Shown here: one piece after another, positions 1 through 5,532 of the stretch
How the letters are laid out: each line of letters starts with the position of its first letter
Position numbering within the stretch: position 1 is the first letter of the stretch
Assembly (NCBI GenBank): GCA_900753135.1
Contig: CAADXZ010000012.1
Span: forward strand, 1 to 10,081
Reading direction: 5' to 3'
DNA: 10,081 nt
Source of the DNA: Clostridia bacterium
GTDB lineage: Bacteria > Bacillota > Clostridia > TANB77 > UBA1234
Position numbers and translations under genes: made by a program
Notes under the pieces: model-generated
What the model was told of the DNA's origin: nothing
The model's input: the letters and a program-made list of their open reading frames with translations, nothing else
Databases searched by the model: none

Positions 1-104
1 AAGCAAATAAATTATAATACGATATTTACTAATTAAAATTTTAACAATCTTTTTAATTATTGTAAATATATTCAGACTTAAATTTAATCACTATTTTTTA
101 AGGA

Positions 105-179
105 GTAAAAGTGCATAGAATAAATTTTTTCGGCTCGGCTTGGGTAGGTTAGGAGAAAAAATTTTTCTATCACTTTTAC
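105..179. repeat. Long imperfect inverted repeat (hairpin), GC-rich loop
   Basis: Three blocks pair in order. GTAAAAGTG (105-113) pairs with CACTTTTAC (171-179). ATAGAA (115-120) pairs with TTCTAT (165-170). AAATTTTTTC (122-131) pairs with GAAAAAATTT (155-164). Only C114 and T121 are bulged, giving 25 paired bases. The 23-nt loop (132-154) is rich in G and C, unlike anything nearby. There is no T-run directly after the stem on either strand, so it is not a standard intrinsic terminator. It may be a small palindromic element, a processed or structured RNA, or a miniature mobile element; the sequence does not decide between these. Confidence 0.75.
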
Positions 180-251
180 AACGTACCAAACCTAATCAAA
201 TTCAAACTGGTACTTTTGCAATGCGCCAAATCTAATTAAACTAAAACCATT
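172..251. repeat. Degenerate 40-bp tandem direct repeat (two units, possible third)
   Basis: Units 172-211 and 212-251 both begin ACTTTT and match at about 29 of 40 positions by hand alignment; most differences are transitions. The best conserved core is CCAAAYCTAAT (186-196 and 226-236). A similar core, CCAAACCTAGCC, returns at 305-316, that is 79 bases (about two periods) after the second. The intervening period is not recognisable. The first unit overlaps the 3' arm of the inverted repeat at 105-179. Confidence 0.6.
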
Positions 252-582
252 ACTTTTTAAATTTAGTAACTAGTCAAAAAGTTTAAAACGAAAAAAGAGA
301 CTAACCAAACCTAGCCATTCATTCAAGCAAAGAGCTTAAATAAATAACTAAGTTTCAATTAGTCTACTAACTATAATCAATTAAAGAAAGCAACAAAACA
401 AACACTTGCAAACATCACATCGCAAAACTAACACAACTAAGTGCAACATTTTCTCTTTTATTTAAAAAATGTCTTGTGTGTGTATACAACCCCAACGGTT
501 TAAAGTGCTTTGTTCATTTTTTTCTCTTTTTCATCTGTTATATATCGTACCACAAGTAAATTTTACCATACTATTACTATTT

Positions 583-3057
583 TTAGTGTACACTTTTGTT
601 GCTCTCACAATATCTCATAAGTATCATTGCAACTTGTGCTCTTGTTGCGTTTCCTTTTGGTGCTAATTTGCCGTCGCCAATACCGTTTACTAAGCCTGCT
701 CCGCAAGCCCATTGCATTGAAGGTACTGCATATTCTGATAATTCTGATATGTCGTTATAACTTAAGATATTTGTATCTTCACCTACTGATGTATCATATT
801 TTTTATAATTTGAATAACGATACATGATAGCAGCTAATTGCTCTCTTGTTATCAGATCATTTGGTCCAAATTTTCCTTCACCGTATCCTTTTACAATTCC
901 GTTTGCTTCTCCCCAAGCTACTGCTTTTGCATAGTACTCGGTACTTGCTACGTCTGTAAATGTGCTATTTTCAACTTCTGGTGAACCTTCTAAACGATAA
1001 AGAATTGTTACTATCATTCCTCTTGTTGTACTAATATTTGGTGAGAACTCATTTTTCCCAGTTCCATTCATTAATTTCTTTTCATAAACGTAATTTACAG
1101 CTTCATAGAACCAATCATTTTTCTTAACATCTTTGAATATTTCTTCCTCTTCTGTTTTCGTTCCTATTGCTTTTACTTTAATTTCTAAAGTGTGATTTTT
1201 TCTCACTTTCTTAAATGTATATTCATCCACAACACCAACACTTACTCCATCAACTAATACATCCTCGATTTCATAACCTTTTTTAGCTTCTATTATAAAT
1301 GTTTGTTCTCTATCCCTTTTAACTTTTACTGTTCCATTTGGTGCTACTGTGGCATTTTCAGGTGCAGTTACAGTTATTTTGTATGTTATAGTAGATGAAC
1401 CACCTCCAGTAGATATTCTTCTATATGATACAACCACGTTGATATCCTCTTCAGGCATCAATTCCAATTTATTATCTACAACTTCACTTGTATAGTCTAC
1501 GCCATTTATTAAAACTTTGCTTACTTTATATCCATTATTTGGTGTAAGTATAACTTCAACTATCGTATCTTCTAATACATCAAATACTGAATCTGATATA
1601 GTTCCATTTCCACCATTTACAGAAGTTATAACATCAAAGTGACCTTTTACTTTTACTGGAACATCTACATCTGTAATTGTGTTAAAGTTTGTATTTTTTG
1701 GAGTATATGTTGCTTTATAATTATTTGTTCCTGCTGTTAATATTGTTTCTGGCTCATTCCAAGAAAATACTCCGTCATCTCCACTTTCAAAAGTTATACT
1801 TGATAATTTTTCTCCTTCAATTCCTGTTAAGAATTGTGGAATATCATAAGATGGATTTATTGCTTTAATCACCCATTTTATTATTTTATCATTTGAACTT
1901 TCATCATCTTTCCAAGCATAATTTCTTCTATCTTTTAATACGATTGTAACATCATAAGTTCCAGCATTCATTCCTTCACCATATAATAAAGTCATCGTAT
2001 CTTCATCAAAATCGTTAAGAGCTACTCTTTGTGTACCATAATTATATTCGTATTCTCCAGAGACTGTTGGAACATCTAACTTTTTAGGAGTGATTCTCCA
2101 ATTTAAACTTAAATCATCAGTTGTTCCATCATCCCATTCGTAATTATTTTTATCTATTAAAGAAACAAAAATTGTATAGTCACCTGCATCTGTTGCAGTT
2201 GTGTCCCCATCCCAATACATAATATTTGGATTATAAGCTAGTGGATGTGTTGGAATTCTTTGATCACCATCATATTCAAAAGTGTCTACATCTAAAACTA
2301 GTTTTTCTATACTAGCTTTTTTAATTTCAAATGAATAAGTAACACTGCCATAAAAGAATACATTGTCATCAGGGACTTTGTATGTTACAGAATAAATTCC
2401 TGCAGCCATTGGAGGAGTTGAACTATTATAGCTTGTATCTCCAGTTCCTTGATAATATACTTTTAAATCACTTACTTGTAAAACTTTGTCTGACTCCCCT
2501 ACAGTAACTTTATTACCTTCAAGTTTAATTTCACCACTTGGAGTCTTTGTATATCTATCAAATTCAAAGACGCAGTTATCTTCAAGACCAGTAATTTTTA
2601 CTTCTCTTTTTTCTACAGTTACCGATACTCTTCCATAATACTTATTATCATTAACATCTGTTATTATTATATTAGTCTCATAACTACCAGCATAAAGCCC
2701 TGGTGTAACGCTTAGACTACCAACAGTTTTAGTTTCGCCAGATGCAACCGTCATTGGAAACATTGTTGATGTACTCATTATAAAATAGTCATTATTCTCA
2801 AGGTCAAAACCCCTTACAACTAAATCTTCATTCGTATTGTTTTTTATTTCTATACTTTTAAGTGTATCGCTTTCATACCCATATTTTAAAGGCTCAAAAG
2901 TAACGTCTAATACTTCTCCACTAAGTACTACAGGTGCACTACTTCTTAAAGGTTGATAACTATTAAGTTCATCATTTGCACAAGCAACATTAATCGCAAA
3001 AACTGTCACAACCATAAGTAAGATTGCTAACAAACATTTTTTCTTACGTTTCTCCAT
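583..3057 (-). CDS. Exported multidomain surface protein with three C-terminal SLH domains
   Basis: An 824-residue secreted protein anchored to the cell wall. Residues 1-27 form a signal peptide: a basic start (MEKRKKKC), a hydrophobic core, and cleavage probably after VACA. Residues about 40-150 form a beta-rich domain. From about 150 to 400 there are Ig-like/MBG-type repeats; two are clearly related (about 245-325 and 326-400) and share an AG-Y...NY-W-D...W-I pattern. An Ig-like segment follows (about 404-470), then two InlB/bacterial-repeat-like modules (473-545 and 558-630) split by a GGGSS linker. The SLH domains are at about 640-690, 700-750 and 767-818, with TRGM, TREQ and TRAQ at the usual ITRAQ position. 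SLH domains bind secondary cell-wall polysaccharide, commonly pyruvylated. There is no catalytic domain, so an adhesive or structural role is inferred. The start is supported by AAGGAG 8 nt upstream. It has its own promoter and is likely monocistronic. Confidence 0.93.
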   Translation of the reverse strand: MEKRKKKCLLAILLMVVTVFAINVACANDELNSYQPLRSSAPVVLSGEVLDVTFEPLKYGYESDTLKSIEIKNNTNEDLVVRGFDLENNDYFIMSTSTMFPMTVASGETKTVGSLSVTPGLYAGSYETNIIITDVNDNKYYGRVSVTVEKREVKITGLEDNCVFEFDRYTKTPSGEIKLEGNKVTVGESDKVLQVSDLKVYYQGTGDTSYNSSTPPMAAGIYSVTYKVPDDNVFFYGSVTYSFEIKKASIEKLVLDVDTFEYDGDQRIPTHPLAYNPNIMYWDGDTTATDAGDYTIFVSLIDKNNYEWDDGTTDDLSLNWRITPKKLDVPTVSGEYEYNYGTQRVALNDFDEDTMTLLYGEGMNAGTYDVTIVLKDRRNYAWKDDESSNDKIIKWVIKAINPSYDIPQFLTGIEGEKLSSITFESGDDGVFSWNEPETILTAGTNNYKATYTPKNTNFNTITDVDVPVKVKGHFDVITSVNGGNGTISDSVFDVLEDTIVEVILTPNNGYKVSKVLINGVDYTSEVVDNKLELMPEEDINVVVSYRRISTGGGSSTITYKITVTAPENATVAPNGTVKVKRDREQTFIIEAKKGYEIEDVLVDGVSVGVVDEYTFKKVRKNHTLEIKVKAIGTKTEEEEIFKDVKKNDWFYEAVNYVYEKKLMNGTGKNEFSPNISTTRGMIVTILYRLEGSPEVENSTFTDVASTEYYAKAVAWGEANGIVKGYGEGKFGPNDLITREQLAAIMYRYSNYKKYDTSVGEDTNILSYNDISELSEYAVPSMQWACGAGLVNGIGDGKLAPKGNATRAQVAMILMRYCESNKSVH

Positions 3058-3108
3058 ATTCTTCTCTCCTTTTCATTCGCTTTTCTTATGTCTTTCTCTA
3101 CACCATCT

Positions 3109-3137
3109 ATTATCCTAAATATAAATCAAAAAGTCAA
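3109..3137 (-). promoter_or_regulatory. Sigma-A-type promoter of the SLH gene
   Basis: On the minus strand, TTGACT (3132-3137) is followed after 17 nt by GATAAT (3109-3114). Both are one mismatch from consensus and the spacing is ideal. The predicted start of transcription is near 3101, giving a leader of about 45 nt with AAGGAG at 3066-3071. Confidence 0.7.
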
Positions 3138-3143
3138 TTAACT

Positions 3144-3178
3144 AAAAAATAAAAACGACATATTTTAATCACGTTTTT
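3144..3178 (-). terminator. Probable intrinsic terminator of the thioesterase gene
   Basis: On the minus strand AAAAACG (3172-3178) and CGTTTTT (3151-3157) form a 7-bp stem with a 14-nt loop, followed by ATTTTTT (3144-3150). The stem is AT-rich and weak. Its place, about 50 nt after the thioesterase stop and just before the SLH promoter, makes sense. Confidence 0.5.
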
Positions 3179-3229
3179 AATTTATTAATGAGTATTTTTT
3201 ATCTATTTATAAAGTATATACACAAATCG

Positions 3230-3928
3230 TTAAAGAATTTTTATTGTTACATTTACCTCTCCATTCTCATTTTGCATTGTACATTCTGTTCCATTAAACG
3301 TTAGCAACAATTTTTCACCTAATATTGTTTGGTGTCTGTAATGTACTTCTATTTCTTTTGGCAAAATATTTTCAGGTAATATTTCTTCGAAGAATTCTAA
3401 GTATTTAGCGTTATTAACATGATGATTTGTATCAATATCTCTTTTTGTAACAGTTATTTCTAATGTTTCTCCATCTATTTTTTTATCTTTAACTTTAGAT
3501 ATTTCACTATCCAAGGCATTTCTATCTATGCTACCGTACTTTTCCATCATTTCTTCTGGTAATCTCAACGGTCTTTTATTTTCTAGGTCATACAAAATCC
3601 AACTAGATTCAACAAGTACTAACGTTTTATTATCTTTATCTACTATTTCAAAATCTCTGTAAGCATGAAGTCCCTTTTGTGGTTTGCTCCATGTTCTTAT
3701 TTCTATTTCTTCATCTGCCACTGGGTATTCTAATATTTTTATCTTCCAAGCAATAACTAACCATCCCCATTTTAGTTTCATCATTTCACTAGTACCATAC
3801 CCAATAGATTTTGAGTGCCATGTTGCAACGTTTTGTAACATATCCACTATTCTTGATAACTTCATTCTGTTATTCTTATCTACATCACTATAACCAACTA
3901 AGTATTTATGTGCATAATGATATTGCAT
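3230..3928 (-). CDS. Acyl-ACP thioesterase (FatA/FatB-like, double hot-dog)
   Basis: A 232-residue enzyme expected to hydrolyse acyl-ACP and release free fatty acid in the cytoplasm. The N-terminal hot-dog half starts MQYHYAHKYLVGYSDVD, as in bacterial members (Y-x-V-x-Y-S-x-x-D). KPQKGLHAYRDFEI (82-95) and SSWILYDL (108-115) are typical of the family. The second hot-dog half carries D166-T-N168-H-H170-V-N-N-A-K-Y, the conserved D-x-N-x-H-V-N-N active-site motif. The position matching the plant YRREC glutamate/cysteine reads YRHQT (197-201). An in-frame ATG six codons upstream (3944-3946) would give 238 residues, but nothing like a ribosome binding site precedes it. The start at 3926-3928 has AAAGGGA 8-9 nt upstream and fits family N-termini, so I chose it. 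It appears monocistronic. Confidence 0.87.
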   Translation of the reverse strand: MQYHYAHKYLVGYSDVDKNNRMKLSRIVDMLQNVATWHSKSIGYGTSEMMKLKWGWLVIAWKIKILEYPVADEEIEIRTWSKPQKGLHAYRDFEIVDKDNKTLVLVESSWILYDLENKRPLRLPEEMMEKYGSIDRNALDSEISKVKDKKIDGETLEITVTKRDIDTNHHVNNAKYLEFFEEILPENILPKEIEVHYRHQTILGEKLLLTFNGTECTMQNENGEVNVTIKIL

Positions 3929-3964
3929 ATAATCATTCCCTTTCATTTGATTTTTCGAAGAATC

Positions 3965-3993
3965 ATTATATCACAAATAAAATTTTAGTTGAA
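3965..3993 (-). promoter_or_regulatory. Extended -10 promoter of the thioesterase gene
   Basis: On the minus strand TGATATAAT (3965-3973) is a perfect extended -10 (TGnTATAAT). A weak -35, TTCAAC (3988-3993), lies 17 nt upstream of TATAAT. A start near 3958 would leave a leader of about 30 nt. This also argues that the ATG at 3944-3946 lies too close to the transcript end to be favoured. Confidence 0.6.
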
Positions 3994-4033
3994 GTGTTTC
4001 ATTTTTATAAATTATAACTCTTATATGTCACAC

Positions 4034-4067
4034 AAAAATTGTAGCGAAACGCCATGCGCTCCGCTAC
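4034..4067 (-). terminator. Intrinsic terminator after the acyltransferase
   Basis: On the minus strand GTAGCGGAGCGC (4056-4067) pairs with GCGTTTCGCTAC (4041-4052), a 12-bp stem with two G-U pairs and an ATG loop. AA then TTTTT (4034-4038) follows. It begins six bases after the stop codon of the acyltransferase reading frame and is the most GC-rich stem in the window's intergenic DNA. Confidence 0.8.
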
Positions 4068-4073
4068 AGAAAT

Positions 4074-4715
4074 TTATTTTAGTTTATTACCAACGGTATT
4101 AAATGCTTTGTATACTTGCTTCCACATCCACGAAAGACCTAGCCTAATCCATTCAACTATTTGTGATGTGTATGCTGAACATACAAAAACAACTGGTACA
4201 ATTACAAAATAGTATTTAAATTGTTCTATCATTGTTGGAGCATTCATTCTAAAACCCCAATAACTATAAAATATATTATCAAAAATGTATGAAAGCAAAT
4301 ACATACCAAGTGAAAGTTCTGAAACTTTAGTTATTAATGAAGCTGTATTTTTTGATAGTTTTGTTAAATCAAGATTCAATAAAATACAGAATATTAATAT
4401 TGTAATAATAAAAGTTTCTCCTCCAACTTGTCCAACAAATGCTGAAAAATCAAAGTATGATTTATAAAAGTGAAGATAATTAAATGTACCAAAAATAAAT
4501 GTAAGCACTACAAGTAATGGTATCGCAAACTTGTTTTTTAGTTTAGGTCTATATTCACTCAAATACGCTCCAACAAAATAATATGTAATTGGATATATTT
4601 CTTTCCAAAACGAAGGAATTATCTTAAAATAAAGATTCAAAGTAATTGGAATAATAGTTAAAAAAGTAAATGCTCCTATTAATATTCCGTTTTTCTTTTT
4701 GGTTTTTGCAACCAT
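4074..4715 (-). CDS. Acyltransferase-3 family membrane protein, C-terminal part (frame-shifted)
   Basis: The 3' part of an acyltransferase-3 (PF01757-type) gene. The frame is open for 213 codons and shows several membrane segments, a periplasmic/loop motif YYFVGAYLSEYRPKLKNK, and a late helix SELSLGMYLLSYIFDNIFY that matches the family's S-x-G-x-Y-L-x-H-like C-terminal helix. The first ATG (4713-4715) has no ribosome binding site and overlaps the upstream frame by 92 bases. It is therefore probably not an independent gene but the continuation of the frame that starts at 5235. Removing one base from the A-rich tract at 4690-4707 would join both into one protein of 386 residues, the normal size for the family. 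A terminator follows directly. Confidence 0.75.
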   Translation of the reverse strand: MVAKTKKKNGILIGAFTFLTIIPITLNLYFKIIPSFWKEIYPITYYFVGAYLSEYRPKLKNKFAIPLLVVLTFIFGTFNYLHFYKSYFDFSAFVGQVGGETFIITILIFCILLNLDLTKLSKNTASLITKVSELSLGMYLLSYIFDNIFYSYWGFRMNAPTMIEQFKYYFVIVPVVFVCSAYTSQIVEWIRLGLSWMWKQVYKAFNTVGNKLK

Positions 4716-5235
4716 TATATGCTTTATTTAAAAACGGAATTATTATATACAATCCAAGATACATTTCTATATACCACGCATAGCCACATCCAGAAAAATT
4801 TAAAACAGATGATACTATCCTGGCAAAAGAAAAGCTTTCCCCTTTATATAATGTTCTAAACAAAACACATAACAAGCTACATATCACATACGTTACAACA
4901 ACTCTGCTAATTTTTTTATAATAGTCTTTGGTTGGTTCTTTTTTATTCATTAAATATCCAGTTAACATTATAAAAAGTGATACACAAGACATAAATATTA
5001 CTCTGAATAATATCAATAAATACATCTTTTTTCCATATACTGCAGTTGAATAAAAAGAAGTGTTAAGTAAGAAATGTACAGAAATAACAAAAAATATTGC
5101 AACGCATCTTATTAAATCCAAATTCAAATTACGTTTTGGTGGTAATTTAGGTCTTTCGCCTTCAATCACCTGTGTAGCCACTCCTTTTAAATCGCTTGAA
5201 ATATCTTTTAAAATAGGTTTCATTGTTTTTGACAT
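4624..5235 (-). CDS. Acyltransferase-3 family membrane protein, N-terminal part (frame-shifted)
   Basis: The 5' part of an integral-membrane acyltransferase of the OafA/WecH/OatA superfamily (acyltransferase-3), whose members acylate surface or cell-wall sugars. After a 35-residue cytoplasmic lead, KRNLNLDLIRCVAIFFVISVH (34-54) is the classic first helix with R-N, D40, R43 and H54. FRVIFMSCVSLFIMLTGYLMNKKEP (77-101) and GYAWYIEMYLGLYIIIPFLN (151-170) are also typical. Family character is lost after about residue 180, where the tail becomes NINRSIYFFNYYSN and stops; the true continuation is in the next frame (4074-4715). No SGNH hydrolase domain is present. AAGGGGG lies 11 nt before the ATG. 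The acyl donor and acceptor cannot be told. It is either a broken gene, an assembly error or, less likely, a regulated frameshift. Confidence 0.78.
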   Translation of the reverse strand: MSKTMKPILKDISSDLKGVATQVIEGERPKLPPKRNLNLDLIRCVAIFFVISVHFLLNTSFYSTAVYGKKMYLLILFRVIFMSCVSLFIMLTGYLMNKKEPTKDYYKKISRVVVTYVICSLLCVLFRTLYKGESFSFARIVSSVLNFSGCGYAWYIEMYLGLYIIIPFLNKAYNGCKNQKEKRNINRSIYFFNYYSNYFESLF

Positions 5236-5253
5236 TTTTTATATTTCCCCCTT

Positions 5254-5300
5254 AAGAAAGCTAAAGATTCCAATTTTTAACCTTTCGTCTCTCAAGAATT
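5254..5300 (-). repeat. Copy C of the dispersed promoter repeat (short, promoter decayed)
   Basis: This stretch aligns with 9947-9994 at about 36 of 50 aligned columns. Shared blocks are AAGAAAG, TCCAA, TTTTA, CTTTC and CTCAAGA, in the same order and strand. The -35-like part survives as TTGGAA on the minus strand, but where the pyrG copy has TATAAT this one has the AAGGGGG ribosome binding site of the acyltransferase. The hairpin and 19-mer half is missing. Confidence 0.6.
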
Positions 5301-5329
5301 AACTTATCATATTTTACGCTGTTTTTCAA
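5301..5329 (-). promoter_or_regulatory. Candidate promoter of the acyltransferase
   Basis: On the minus strand TTGAAA (5324-5329) is followed after 17 nt by TAAGTT (5301-5306), with a TG extension (TGATAAGTT). The -10 is poor (3 of 6). Transcription would start within repeat copy C, about 60 nt before the ATG. The repeat copy at 5369-5455 offers a competing site. Confidence 0.35.
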
Positions 5330-5368
5330 TAAACCTATATTAAAATTTAAGATACAAATTAATTCTCA

Positions 5369-5455
5369 ATTACACAAAAAAGATAAAAGTCTCCGATTTT
5401 GTTCTTTTAACTTTCTAGAGTTTTTAACTAGAAACGAGAAAATCTCTCGCATAAA
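5369..5455 (-). repeat. Copy A of the dispersed promoter repeat
   Basis: An 87-nt segment that aligns along its length with 9940-10027 (about 70 percent by eye). The 19-mer AGAAAATCTCTCGCATAAA (5437-5455) is identical in both. The promoter part is preserved in layout: TCGGAG (5391-5396), a 16-nt spacer and TGTAAT (5369-5374) on the minus strand, against TTGGAC, 16 nt and TATAAT in the pyrG copy. It points towards the acyltransferase, 134 nt away, and abuts the terminator of the dehydrogenase gene. Confidence 0.75.
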
Positions 5456-5494
5456 AAAATACCCCAAACATCAGTTTTTTCCAATGTTTGGAGT
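5453..5494 (-). terminator. Intrinsic terminator of the dehydrogenase-like gene
   Basis: On the minus strand ATGTTTGG (5464-5471) and CCAAACAT (5484-5491) form an 8-bp stem, extended by two further pairs past one mismatch. The loop is A-rich and 12 nt long. A run of seven T (5453-5459) follows the stem after a few bases. The T-run overlaps the first bases of repeat copy A. Confidence 0.8.
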
Positions 5495-5532
5495 GTATTC
5501 CGTTTAAATTAATTTTCAGTTATTTTATTAAT

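Larger units (their letters stand above)
1..582. other. Non-coding region with hairpin and degenerate repeats
   Basis: No open reading frame with a ribosome binding site and sensible length is visible on either strand; all frames are broken often by stops. The stretch is very AT-rich apart from a GC-rich patch at 131-155. It contains a long inverted repeat (105-179), a degenerate 40-bp direct repeat (172-251, with a further core at 305-316), and a tract from about 181 to 480 in which C outnumbers G roughly two to one on the plus strand. It lies downstream of the SLH gene. No convincing hairpin plus T-run terminator for that gene was found here. It could be a decayed gene or mobile element, a structured RNA, or the flank of something left of position 1. 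Confidence 0.6.

Noticed and set aside
585..594. Perfect palindrome AGTGTACACT at the SLH stop codon
   Set aside because: Ten bases without a loop and without a T-run. It partly encodes the last residues and can arise by chance; no terminator function can be supported.
469..666. Open frame of 65 codons on the plus strand, rich in Leu, Phe and Cys
   Set aside because: It overlaps the end of the SLH gene antisense, has no ribosome binding site, and its composition is that of T-rich non-coding DNA.
3996..4001. TGAAAC on the minus strand upstream of the thioesterase, like an ECF -35 box
   Set aside because: At 16-17 nt downstream there is no CGTC/CGTA-like -10 element, while a perfect extended -10 for the housekeeping sigma factor is present at 3965-3973.
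4624..4715. Second acyltransferase frame read as a separate overlapping gene starting at 4715
   Set aside because: No ribosome binding site before the ATG, and the protein would lack the conserved N-terminal helix. A single frameshifted gene explains both halves.
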